Below are positions 33,601 to 43,100 of a DNA stretch of 64,000 nucleotides, one piece after another (position 1 is the first letter of the stretch; each line of letters begins with the position of its first letter). The notes under the pieces were generated by a model. That model ran no database searches, was not told the DNA's origin, and saw nothing but the letters and a program-made list of their open reading frames with translations. The DNA is from Solenopsis invicta (lineage: Eukaryota > Arthropoda > Insecta > Hymenoptera > Formicidae), in assembly GCF_016802725.1 (NCBI RefSeq), contig NC_052666.1:8777375-8841374 (forward strand), read 5' to 3'. The position numbers were made by a program, and so were the translations under genes.

Positions 33601-34730
33601 CAATCATCACCACTACGGAAGAGCTGGCACAGGCTCAACAATCAGATACAGAACTTCAAGACATCTTGAACTCAGATACCTCACTAAAGCTCCAAAAGTT
33701 CACACTTCCAAGCTCAGTTAGTACTATTTACTGCAATTGCTCAACAGAAGTAATACGAGCATATATTCCTAAGATTCTTCGAAGGAGGATTTTCGATTCA
33801 GTCCACGGTTTGGCCCACCCGAGCGGAAAAACGACAAGTCATCAAATTAGACGCCAGTTTGGGTGGCCCAGCATGGACAAGCATATTAAAGAATAGGCGA
33901 AGACTTGTCTAGCTTGTCAGAAGGCAAAAATAAATCGCCATACCAAGAATTTACCTGGGAAGATAGTAGTACCAGATCAACGTTTCCAACACGTGCACCT
34001 GGATATTATTGGACCGCTTCCACCCTCACGCAATTATCGTTATTGCCTCACCATGATCGACCGGTTCTCCAGATGGCCGGAGGCAATACCGTTAACAGAG
34101 ATAACAGCCGAAACGATCACAGAAGCGTTTTACAACCATTGGGTGAGCAGGTTCGATGCACCGCAGACGATCACCACAGACCAAGGTAGATAATTCGAGG
34201 CTACACTCTTTCGAGCGTAATCCAACATGATCGGATGTACCAGGACGAGAACGTCAGCGTATCACCCGGCCTCTAATGGCCTTATCGTTGGCACCGCACG
34301 CTCAAAGTCGCAATCATGTGCCACCGAGAGGATGACGAAACCTATAAGTGGAACGAATACTTACCCACAATTCTCCTAGGTCTTCGTAACTCCTACAAAC
34401 CAGATATCAAAAGCTCAGTCGCAGTAATGCTATACGGCACGACTTTAAGAATCCCAGGCGATTTCTTCTCGGAGGAGGAACTTCCAGCGGATCCAGAAAT
34501 GTTCATAGAGAAGCACCGTGAATATATGAGGAGTGTACGAGCACGTCCCACCGCACATCACAACAAACTTACTCCTTTTGTGCATGAAGACTTATTTACT
34601 TGCACCCACGTCTTCATAAGAGAGTACGGAAGTCATTACAACCGCCATACTCAGGACCATTTCCGTTTCTACATAGATAGATGTTCAGGGCAAGAGCACC
34701 AACGTCTCTACAGAGAGACTTAAACCAGCG
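33600..34730 (+). pseudogene. CsRn1-like integrase
   Basis: The zinc-binding start is seen as HGLAHPSGKTTSHQIRRQFG, then a TAG at 33894, then CLACQKAKINRH. The core has LDIIGPLPPSRNYRYCL with the first Asp, then ITTDQGR with the second Asp, directly followed by TAA at 34191. Near 34260 the third acidic region is altered. The C-terminal part (34316-34723) has WNEYLPTILLGLRNSYKPDI and AVMLYGTTLRIPGDFF. Several breaks make it non-functional. Confidence 0.85.
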
Positions 34731-34864
34731 TATTTACTTAACCAGAAAATAGAGGATTCTTACGCAAGTTTAACAACATCCAGACCGTCAGCTATACGGA
34801 CATACCCAGGTCCTAAGAAAAGAGTTCGAATCGCGGCACTTCCATGCCACTAGAAGGGGAGTGC

Positions 34865-35108
34865 TATGGCGACTGCGTGCCGCGCACCGCCTTTTTCCCC
34901 TATAGACAAGTCTCCATACGCTTCGAGAGTGGCGTTCACACAAGTTTGTGATCCGTGACTCACGCCTGTCAGTCAGATATTTAAATCAGTTACAGTTATC
35001 AGTAACCGTTGTATTGTTGAGTAAAATATAAATGATAACATACAAGCTCTCGCACATTACCGTTCTTACCTCGGTCATGTCCACTCTTGCATTCCGTCCA
35101 TCCCTTCA
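34865..35108 (+). repeat. 3' LTR, CsRn1-like
   Basis: Preceded by the purine-rich AGAAGGGGAGTGC, the likely plus-strand primer. It matches the 5' LTR with a few substitutions (TATGGCGACTGCGTGCC at the start). Confidence 0.9.
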
Positions 35109-35391
35109 AGACGATAAACTTAGCAAATCACGGGCCGTGTACACATGGTAGACAAAGGCGGGCGCTTACCCGTGTCGGACAGTGAGTTGCGCCGCTTTTG
35201 TCTACCATGTGTACACGGGCCGTGATTCGCTAAGTTTATTGTCTTATTATTTAAAAAATAAGCATTGGACAAAATTTTTGTACAGAAAAAATAGTCTCAG
35301 AATTCATCCAAGAACATGTCTTTACAGAGACACAGGTTCGTTCTGAATCACCTTGTATATTAATAAATGCTTTTTAATGATAGATAATAAT

Positions 35392-35421
35392 AGTAGAATA
35401 GAATAGAATAGAATAGAATAT
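35392..35421. repeat. (AATAG)n pentamer repeat
   Basis: Five or more AATAG units lie just before the 5' LTR at 35432. Confidence 0.9.
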
Positions 35422-35641
35422 GTATTTATTTTGTAACGAAACGCCCCCCCACCTCGCGCGCATTGCCACTCCACTCCGTCCACCCGAGCATCGCAGCGAC
35501 AAGCACCACGTGCGCGCACCGAGCTAACCTACCGTCGCGATCACGCGGCAGCACGCGCGCCATCCGTGGCGTTCGGCAATGTTCTCACTCTCCGGGCCAG
35601 CTGATCGAACGCGCGGATTGGTCCGCCCAACCGCGCGTTCG

Positions 35642-35649
35642 GATATATA
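35642..35649 (+). promoter_or_regulatory. TATA box of the family A LTR
   Basis: TATATAAA in a GC-rich context. The same element is at 41813 (3' LTR), about 56342, and on the minus strand near 47958 and 63257 in the other family A copies. Confidence 0.75.
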
Positions 35650-35702
35650 AACCGGCAGTGGGAACACCGAGTGAGATCTTCCCGGTCCACCAAACCCGAC
35701 AG

Positions 35703-36032
35703 GTCGAGAATCCTCAACCGCAACTCCGACTCTCAAGAGGACAAGAATATCAGACCCCTCGACGAGAATCCTCGTCGTCCCGACTAGCTGAGGATCCTCG
35801 GCTAACAACGAAATTCTGAACACCCGCTCCGCAACCAATGGCGGCGAGCATCCTCGCCGTGCTCCGTAGCCGAGTATCCTCGGTGAATCACCGTCCACGA
35901 CGAGCATCCTCGTCGAGTCCGCAGGCTAGGTATCCCTGGCCAATCAACTCCGTCCTCTCCCTCAGGGAAGACTCGCTCACCGTAACCTAGAACATCGTCA
36001 GGGCATCCGCGCCCCGGCGATATCCTCGCCTC
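35703..36032 (+). repeat. Array of short palindromes with NATC centres
   Basis: Successive hairpins have stems of 5-7 bp around a 4-base centre. CGACGAG-AATC-CTCGTCG is at 35760-35777, AGCTGAG-GATC-CTCGGCT at 35786-35803, CGGCGAG-CATC-CTCGCCG at 35842-35859 and AGCCGAG-TATC-CTCGGT at 35868-35884. CGACGAG-CATC-CTCGTCG is at 35898-35915 and GGCTAGG-TATC-CCTGGCC at 35924-35941. Weaker ones occur at the edges. Stems differ but stay complementary, while the centre keeps the pattern NATC. Confidence 0.85.
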
Positions 36033-36558
36033 ACCTTGGGCGAGGCGGCTCGGGCGAAGCGCGGAATCGCCACCGTCAGGCCGACTTCGCGTTCCGCAAA
36101 TCCCCGACCAATCCATGTCCGCTTAAATCGAGCGTATAGATTGTTACCGTTATTAAGTTCTTTCTTGTCACCTACCGTTTACGTTTATTCCGATTACCGA
36201 TTAGTTAGGTTATTATTAGTAAGTTCTTTTCCGTTTTAGTACATATCATTTTGTTATTACAAGCGACACTTTACTTTGTTATACGATACGAGAGCTAGCG
36301 TTTCGGACCGCACAAAGGCAATTAGTTAACGCGATCACCAATAGCCAATCGCGTTCTGGCTTAAGCTCGGTACACTTATCACGAGGCTTTATGACTAACC
36401 AACGATCTCTCTTTCTGTAACTATCAAGTCTGAATAAAGATAGTCTTTTTCATTTAAATTTCGAGTGCGATTATTCTACCGAACCCGGCCAATCCGGCGA
36501 GCTTATCCGCAACCGTAACCTGATCCAGCACCGAACCGACCAAAAAACCAGCGTTACA

Positions 36559-36576
36559 TGGCGCCCGAACAGGGAC
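36559..36576 (+). other. Primer binding site, tRNA-Lys type
   Basis: TGGCGCCCGAACAGGGAC starts directly after the LTR. It is the complement of the 3' end of the conserved tRNA-Lys (UUU), the primer also used by lentiviruses and by insect elements such as Osvaldo. Confidence 0.9.
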
Positions 36577-36598
36577 CGATAATCGCACCCGGAAATAA

Positions 36599-37559
36599 AT
36601 GCCTCTCAACGAGTGGACCGAGCAACCACCGCGAGACCAGCTCGAGTTATTAGCGCAGACATACCAAATAGAAACGACCGGTACACTTGCCCTATTACGA
36701 TACCGCGTGACCCGTCACTTCCTCGCAATGACCAATTCGAACCAGTCATCCGGTGAGTCCGCACCGGAAACCGCGAACCCGTCCCCACTGATCACCGGAA
36801 ACGAGTCTCACTCATATAGTAAGATCATGAACCAGATACGCAAGTGGGGTTGCCACTTCGATGGTCGCGACCCTCTGTCGTTCTTGGAGCGCGTAATGGA
36901 ACTACAAAAAGAATATCAGTACACCAACAGCTAGATGAAGGCCGGACTGCTAGAATTATAGAAGAGGGATGCCCTGGCATGGTAACGGAATGAGCGAGAG
37001 GCCTGAGAAACATGGACCGACTTTACCAGCGCCCTGCGACGACACTATCTACCGCGGCAGTACCAAGCCAAACATGCGCGAGATACAAGAGCGACGACAA
37101 CAGCCCAACGAGGCATACGCTAAATACGCGACCACCTTGCTTACCATGATGCGGCGCGCCGGGGGTTTCACCCAGGCGGAAAAGGTAGATCGCTTATACG
37201 AGAACTTGCGGGCGGAATACAAGCTATACGTGCGCATGAGCGACGCTACGGACCTTGCCGATCTAGTCGACCAGGCCGCCGAATTCGAAGATATCTCCAG
37301 GGCCCGGGAGAGTGAGGTTCGTGCTGAGAGGAAGAAGGTCAACACCGCTACATCCGCCGATATCCCGCCCTACGACCGCGCAACCGCCTGCTGGCACTGC
37401 AAGCAGCGCGGACACAGCCGATTCGAGTGCAAAAGACCTGCACGCAAATTTTGTTCACAGTGCGGAAAGGACGGCGTCCTCACGAAGGACTGTCACCCTC
37501 GGGCGGGAAACGCCGCACCGGCCGGGGACGCAACCGCTCCTCGGTCCGAGTCCACTTAA
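36599..37559 (+). pseudogene. Gypsy family A gag
   Basis: The Met at 36599 opens PLNEWTEQPPRDQLELLAQT. Three stops follow at 36932, 36959 and 36983, and a frameshift near 37050. The main part then runs to 37559 with EAYAKYATTLLTMMRRAGGF, KVDRLYENLRAEYKLYVRM and LADLVDQAAEFED, a gag capsid pattern. Two zinc knuckles end it. CWHCKQRGHSRFEC (37389-37430) is complete, but the second (CSQCGKDGVLTKDC, 37452-37493) has Val in place of the His. The protein coats and packages element RNA in active relatives. Confidence 0.9.
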
Positions 37560-37830
37560 GTTACATACCTCGAACGCATGTACCGGTCCGCCTGGGGCGA
37601 CACCGGATCTCCGCTTTACTAGACACTGGGGCCGAAGTATCTATCATCAACCGACAGGTAGCCGGATACGCAAAAAAGATGCGAATATGGCCTCAAGAAC
37701 AGGAAGAAGTTATCCACCTGGCCCCCCGGCAACACTGCCACCACGCCCGACCGCGTCAAACTCCCCCTCCGAATCGCCGGACGTCAGCTCAAACACACTT
37801 TCCAGATCGTTCCGTCCTTAGACAGCCCGA
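37560..37830 (+). pseudogene. Gypsy family A protease
   Basis: The stretch VPVRLGRHRISALLDTGAEV lies directly after the gag stop and holds the catalytic DTGA. SIINRQVAGYAKK follows, then the frame shifts and pol resumes with MLIGTDLWPRLQI (37830), the distal protease motif. The active site is intact but the frame is broken. Confidence 0.8.
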
Positions 37831-39320
37831 TGCTTATAGGCACCGATCTATGGCCCCGACTGCAGATCACCATACCCCCGCCACCTCCCCAGTTCCGGAA
37901 AACACAACACACGGCGTACTCGGTGACACCGGGCATGGTAAAGCGAACCGCACAAGAGGAGCAAGAGCTCCAAGCCTTCCTGGCCACGGAGATGGCCAAA
38001 TTCGAGGAGGTGCGAGGACCGACCGACCAAGCCAGCCACCAGATCTGGTTGAAAACGGACGTACCAATCAAGCAACGGTACCGACCACGCAACCCGGCGA
38101 TGCAAAGCATCATTGATGAAGAGGTCCGCAAGATGAAAGAAGCCGGGGTCATCGAGCCATCTACCAGCGCCTGGAGCTCCCCGGTGGTCATAGTACAAAA
38201 GAAAGACGGCAAACACCGTTTCTGTATCGAATTCCGGAAAGTAAACGAAGTCACCGAGCGGGACGCATACCCGCTACCGCATATCCCCGCCACACTGGAC
38301 AAACTGCGCGGGGGCCGGTACCTCACTACACTCGACCTGCAACAAGGGTATTGGCAGATCCCGCTCACGCCCGATAGCCGACCAATTACCGCCTTTACCG
38401 TTCCGGGCCGGGGCCTAATGCAGTTCACCGTCATGCCGTTCGGACTGCATTCGGCTCCGGCAACGTTCCAGCGCCTGCTCGACCGAATCCTGGGCCCAGA
38501 ATTAGAACCGCACGTGTTCGTCTATTTAGACGACATCATTATGACCAGCGCAACCTTCTCCGACCATTTACGGCACCTGCAGGAAGTCTTTCGGAGGCTA
38601 CGCAAAGCCAAGCTCCGGCTGAATCCGGAGAAATGCCATTTCTGCCTGAACGAGCAGAAATATCTGGGCCACATCGTGGATGGCGAGAGGATCCGCACAG
38701 ACACTGACAAGGTTCGCACCGTCGCACAGTGGCCAACCCCAACAAATGTGCGACAAGTCAGACAATTCGTGGGACTCGCATCGTGGTACCGCCGCTTCAC
38801 GCCGAGTTTCTCCGAAAACGCCTCGCCACTTACCCGCCTCACGCGAAAGAACGCCCGATGGACGTGGGGGCCCGACGAGGAGACCGTTTTCCGCGAACTC
38901 AAGCGCGCACTAACCTCTGCGCCCACCCTCGCGTATCCGGACTTCTCGCGCCGGTCCTCCAGACGGACGCCAGTACGCACGGTCTTGGCGCTGTCCTCTC
39001 GCAACATTTTGACGAGGGGGAGCGCGTCATCGCATACGCTAGTCGGTCCTCAACGGCGCGGAGAGAAATTATAGTGCGACAGAGCTCGAGTGCCTGGCCA
39101 TGGTGTGGGGCATCCGGCACATGCGTGGCTACTTGGAGGGTTATGAATTCACGGTCGTCACCGACCACCAGGCCCTCCAGTGGCTGCGTCGCCTGGACTC
39201 CCCCACGGGCCAACTCGGCCGATGAGCACTCGAGCTGCAGCAATACACATTCGACGTCCGGTACCGCTCGGGAAAACTGAACCGGGTCGTCGACGCTCTC
39301 TCCAGATTGCCGGCCGTGTG
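37830..39320 (+). pseudogene. Gypsy family A reverse transcriptase and RNase H
   Basis: An unbroken 414-codon stretch covers most of RT: AGVIEPSTSAWSSPVVIVQK, TLDLQQGYWQIPLTPDSRPI, QFTVMPFGLHSAPATFQRLL and VFVYLDDIIMTS (YLDD at 38523-38534). The thumb and connection follow with FVGLASWYRRFTPSFSENAS. A frameshift near 38950 leads into RNase H (VLQTDASTHGLGAVLSQHFD), another shift near 39055 into LECLAMVWGIRHMRGYLEGY, and a TGA near 39222 interrupts GRxALELQQYTFDV. DALSRLP closes the domain. RT itself looks the least decayed of the window. Confidence 0.92.
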
Positions 39321-40546
39321 TAGCAACCAGGCGCACCCCGTGTGCCCGTGGTACCGCCGCCAGTTCCTCCGCGTACGGGAGCGACCGGGGGATTTCGCGG
39401 ACTACGAAATCCGGCACGGTCGACTATACCGCCGCATACTCCATTCGACCAACTTTAAGGATGAACCCGCCGAGACACAATGGAAGCGATGCGTACCTCG
39501 CGACGAGAGGGGAGCCGTGCTGGCACGGGTACCGACAACCCTACCGCCGGTCACCTCGGCATCGCCAAAACCATTGCCCAAGCCGCGCAACACTACTACT
39601 GGCCGGGAATGTTTTCCGATATCGCGCGTCACGTACGGGCGTGCGCCAATTGCCAGGCGCACAAAAGTGCCCAAGTCCGGCCGGCTGGACTAATGCATGC
39701 ATCACACGTGGAGGCGACCTGGGGGTCACTACCGATCTTGCAGGACCCCTCCCACGGTCCACCAACGGAGCTACTTAGCTGCTGGTCTTGCAAGACCGTT
39801 TCACCAAGTGGGTGGAGTAGGTACCGCTGCGACGAGCAACCGCCACCGCCCAGAGCACATCGGACCGCGTCGTCTACCGCCACGGCTGCCCCAAAATCCT
39901 AATCTCGGACAACGGGACGCAATTCGTGGCAGGGCACGTGCGCGAACGGCTACGCGATCTGGGCATCCGCCACTGAATGGCCCCAGTACACGCTCCTCAT
40001 TGCAACCCCGTCGAGAGGACCAACAAGACGGTCAAAACCATGATCGCACAGTTCGTAGGCCGAGATCACCGCCGCTGGGATCAGCACATCCCAGCGCTGC
40101 AATTCGCATACAATACCGCCGTCCACGATGCCACCGGCTACACGCCCGCGTACTTGAACTACTGACGGGAGCTCAAGACGCCACCGCGAGACCGCGCCGG
40201 AAGACACGCGCCAGTAGCCACTCCCACCGCCAACCAGCGGCGACTTCAAGAAGCGTACGAAGTGGTCCGAACAAACCTCGCTCAGGCCTTCAACCGGCAG
40301 GAAAAATATTACAATTTGCGGAGACGGGCATGGAAACCGGCCGTCGGGGACCTGATCTGGAAAAGAGACCACCCCCTTTCAAACAAGGGCAAGGCATTCA
40401 ATGCAAAGCTGGCACCCAAATACATCGGACTCTTGGATGTCCGAAAAGTTCACTCTCCAGTCATCGTAGACCTAAGGGACAAACGCGGTAAGTGGCACCG
40501 ACACGTACATGTGCAGGACCTTAAGCCTGGTCACCCGCACGAATAG
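39320..40546 (+). pseudogene. Gypsy family A integrase
   Basis: The zinc domain has AGHLGIAKTIAQAAQHYYWP and CANCQAHKSAQ (39545-39665). A frameshift precedes TDLAGPLPRS, which holds the first catalytic Asp. A TAG lies near 39819. The second Asp is in ILISDNGTQFVAG (about 39896-39934). A TGA at about 39975 is followed by APHCNPVERTNKTVKTM with the catalytic Glu. A further TGA near 40163 precedes the C-terminal domain: KYYNLRRRAWKPAVGDLIWK, AFNAKLAPKYIG and HRHVHVQDLKPGHPHE, ending at 40546. All three catalytic acids are still there but spread over four frames. Confidence 0.9.
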
Positions 40547-40769
40547 AGGGGCAGACGACACACAGACGGACAATGGGGAAGCAGCCGACATAAAAGCAGC
40601 CGACGCAGAAACAGACGACGCGACCGCAGACGACACCGAGGTAGACGCCATGACGGACGATGGCGGGACTGACGAATTCGGAGCAGACGGTACCGACGAT
40701 GATGCTGCAGGAAAGAACGACGACCCGGCCAGCGATGGGGCTCGTGCCGATCACGCCCGGACGGCATGA
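40509..40769 (+). CDS. Acidic low-complexity frame after integrase
   Basis: An 86-codon frame, overlapping the integrase end by 37 bases, is dominated by Asp, Ala and Thr (for example DDATADDTEVDAMTDDGGTD). It has no recognisable domain. It may be a polyprotein tail reached by frameshifting or simply non-coding; composition alone cannot decide. Confidence 0.35.
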   Translation: MCRTLSLVTRTNRGADDTQTDNGEAADIKAADAETDDATADDTEVDAMTDDGGTDEFGADGTDDDAAGKNDDPASDGARADHARTA

Positions 40770-40810
40770 CTGACTAAAGGGAAGGAGCTACCTCCCCCAG
40801 CCCAAAGTAG

Positions 40811-40818
40811 TATATAAG
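40811..40818 (+). promoter_or_regulatory. Internal TATA box before the third ORF
   Basis: TATATAAG in the context AGTAGTATATAAGGGGGACC lies 52 bases before the ATG at 40863. This spacing fits an RNA polymerase II core promoter, and the motif is the same type as in the LTRs. Function is inferred. Confidence 0.55.
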
Positions 40819-40862
40819 GGGGACCACCGCAACCAGGAACTTGCAGAAAGATCGAATCCGCT

Positions 40863-41608
40863 ATGGAAGCAATTCTGGACGCACTACTCAACGTACCGGG
40901 CAACGACGCCGAGTTCGACGGTCTCTGGAGGAAGATGATGGAGACGACGCCGAGCTCACCAAGGCTGAGAGACGAAAGGAGATTTTGATCGCCCTCTTCG
41001 GCAACCCGTTGTTCGACTTAGAGGAGGAGCCCACGATCAGGACACCAGCCACCACGTCCTGCGAGCCGCCACCGCTGCCCGCAACCAGACCAGGGCACAC
41101 AACACGACCGACAACGGTCGACCTATGGGTCCACGCCGTCATCAACGCACCGCGGAAGGTCGTCAATCCACCACTGCCAGCCATCACGAGAGGCACGGAG
41201 ACAAAGGGCACCGGTGGCCCAGCACTATGCGGTGACGCCGCCAACGCGCCACCGGAGGAGACGACCGTCGAGTTTCCCACCGGCGTCTCCCCCAGCGCCG
41301 TGACACGGGGAGCCAGGACCACCGCAACCGCACCGAGCAACGACGGGGAGGCGACAGCACCGGTACAGCCAGCATACACGCACAGAACCGGCATCCGCCC
41401 AGAACGACCGCCTATACCGGTGCGCGTAAAGGACGACCTGACGGTATATGTACCGTATTACGCAGCCACGATATCCCAGGTCTATAAGATCTGCCTCGCC
41501 GACCGCCGCTTCACCCTTCGTTTCGGACGAGACGGCCAGTGCCACTACGAACACAGGAATTCCCGGCGTAGTGGCGAAAGTTTGCCACTCGCAAGGGGGG
41601 GGGGGTGA
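40863..41608 (+). pseudogene. Third ORF of the Gypsy element, function unknown
   Basis: A reading frame of about 245 codons lies between integrase and the 3' LTR, where some Gypsy elements carry env. I see no signal peptide, transmembrane segment or furin site, so there is no support for an envelope. The ATG at 40863 gives MEAILDALLNVPGNDAEFDG and shifts frame near 40935 into DDAELTKAERRKEILIALFG. The middle is Pro/Thr-rich. The C-terminus has a compact block, PIPVRVKDDLTVYVPYYAAT followed by VYKICLADRRFTLRFGRDGQ, that looks folded. A TATA box stands just upstream. The frame also reaches back to 40841 with an alternative Met. Confidence 0.6.
41593..41608 (+). other. Polypurine tract
   Basis: AAGGGGGGGGGGGTGA directly precedes TGTAACG of the 3' LTR, the position of the plus-strand primer. 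Confidence 0.85.
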
Positions 41609-42156
41609 TGTAACGAATCGCCCCTCCACCTCGCGCGCACTCCGCTCCGTCCACCCGAGCATCGCACCGACAAGCACCACGTGCGCGCACCGAACTAACC
41701 TACCGTCGCGATCACGCGGCAGCACGCGCGCCATCCATGGCATTCGGCAACGTTCTCACTCCGGGCCAACCGACCGAACGCACGGATTGGTCCGCCCAAC
41801 CGCGCGTTCGGATATATAAACCGGCAGTGGGAACATCGAGTGAGATCTTCCCGGTCCACCGAACCCGACAGGTCGAGAATTCTCGACCGCAACTCCGACT
41901 TCCAAGAGGACAAGAATACTCGCCTCATCCAGACCCCTCGACGAGAATCCTCGTCGTCCCGACTAGCTGAGGATCCTCGGCTAACAACGAAATTCCGAAC
42001 ACCCGCTCCGCAACCAATCGCGGCAAGCATCCTCGTCGAGTCCGCAGGCTAAGTATCCCTGGCCAATCAACTCTGTCTTCTCCCTCAGGGAAGACTCGCT
42101 CACCGTAACCTAGAACATCGTCAGGGCATCCGCGCCCTGACGATATCCTCGCCTCA
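41609..42156 (+). repeat. 3' LTR, family A, truncated
   Basis: Follows the 5' LTR from TGTAACG through the TATA box and hairpin array and stops at CCTCGCCTCAC. Relative to the 5' LTR it lacks about 63 bases containing two hairpins (junction near 42027). The hairpin GTCAGGGC-ATCCGC-GCCCTGAC at 42120-42141 is perfect here but mutated in the 5' LTR. Confidence 0.9.
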
Positions 42157-42879
42157 CTTTGCTCACTCACTCTCACACTTCCCTCCTTTTTCTTTTTTCC
42201 TTCACCATTCTCGATCCAATTTTTTTCACACCCTTCTCCTCCCTCTCTCCCTCTTTCAATCTCTCACACTTTTTTTCTTTCTCTCTCTCTTATTCCTTCT
42301 TACTCCTCTCCTTCTCCCTCATTTTACTCTCTTCCCTCCATACCGTCTCCCTCGAGTTTCCTCAATCATTCTTTTCCCGCCCCAACCTCTCTGAGCACTC
42401 TCTTCACCATCTCCTCCTAACTTCCTTCTGCTCCCTATCTTCCACACTCCTCCCATACGTGCTCCCAAATCTCCTCCACCATTCCACACATCCTGCATCT
42501 TCTCTCTTCCTTTTTTGCCTAGTAGTTTCTTTCCCTCATTCCCTTCCCCAACCTATATTTAGCTATTCTTTTTCATCTATTTTCTTCTCACCCCTTTCTT
42601 AAGTATCCCGGTATTTCCTCTCGCTTTACCTTCTGGTATCATTTATTTCCTCTCGATTCTCTAATCTTTTCCCATCTTTTCTTTCTCTGCCTCTCCCTAT
42701 CTCTCTCCTCTATTCTACCAAAATCAAATCTTTCTTTTCTGTCTTCTTCCATCTTTCCTATATCTATTCCTTTGTCCTAAAAAAAAACTATTCTTTCTTT
42801 CTCCAAGTCTGACAACCACCCTCTCTTTGCACTCTCTCCCTCACCTCCTCCCAGCACCTCCTCGCTAATTTGCTTCCTC

Positions 42880-43100
42880 TCTCCTTAAACAACCTTTTTT
42901 TAAAACTCTATACCCTTCTTCCCGCCCTTGTTCTCATCTTGTCTCTTAGCAGTTCCTCTCTTACTAAATACCCCGGTGTCCTCCAACTTGACCCTTGTAC
43001 AACGAAGATGTTATTATTACTCCCCTATAATCATTCACCTTATCCCTCTCCCCTTTTTTTATTGGCACAATTGTTTCTTCGGTCCATTTCTCTATCCATT
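42880..43100 (-). pseudogene. LINE reverse transcriptase fragment
   Basis: The minus-strand reading WTEETIVPIKKGERDKVNDY followed by RGVITSSLYK matches the first RT motif of non-LTR elements (W...I.PI.KKG....DYRGI). The later RT motifs are not readable with confidence in the decayed sequence to 42160. Confidence 0.75.

Larger units (their letters stand above)
30572..35108 (+). mobile_element. CsRn1-like Gypsy retrotransposon, full length, inactivated
   Basis: LTRs of 237 and 244 bases frame gag, protease, RT-RNase H and integrase in order. AGAC flanks both sides (30568-30571 and 35109-35112), a 4-bp target duplication. The frames are interrupted mainly by isolated stops. Gag character (LPTFWQKQPKLWF) and a tRNA-Trp-type primer site match the CsRn1 group of Gypsy elements. 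Confidence 0.9.
30456..35355. mobile_element. Palindromic MITE interrupted by a retrotransposon
   Basis: Ends CAGGGTGATTCAGAACGACC and the complement of CAAGGTGATTCAGAACGAAC are flanked by TA (30454-30455 and 35356-35357). Outside the nested 30572-35108 element only about 360 bases remain, and they fold end to end. For example TAAACTTAGCAAATCACGGG (35115) pairs with CCCGTGATTCGCTAAGTTTA (35219-35238). The ends match those of the giant palindrome at 294-5543. Confidence 0.85.
35432..36558 (+). repeat. 5' LTR, family A
   Basis: TGTAACGAAACGCC to CCAGCGTTACA. It holds a TATA box (GGATATATAAACC near 35641), the hairpin array (about 35703-36032) and AATAAA near 36433. Family A relatives in the window are 41609-42156, 47040-48153, 55869-57329 and 62076-63480. 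Confidence 0.95.
35432..42156 (+). mobile_element. Gypsy retrotransposon, family A, with extra third ORF
   Basis: A 5' LTR of 1127 bases, a tRNA-Lys primer site, gag, protease, RT-RNase H, integrase, an acidic reading frame, an ORF with its own TATA box, a G-run polypurine tract, and a 3' LTR cut at about 42156 by the neighbouring LINE. All major genes carry stops or frameshifts, but motifs are well preserved. Because the 3' LTR is truncated, no target duplication can be read. Confidence 0.95.

Noticed and set aside
40841..41608. Third ORF of the Gypsy element as an envelope gene
   Set aside because: No signal peptide, membrane segment or cleavage site; there is no support for an envelope function.
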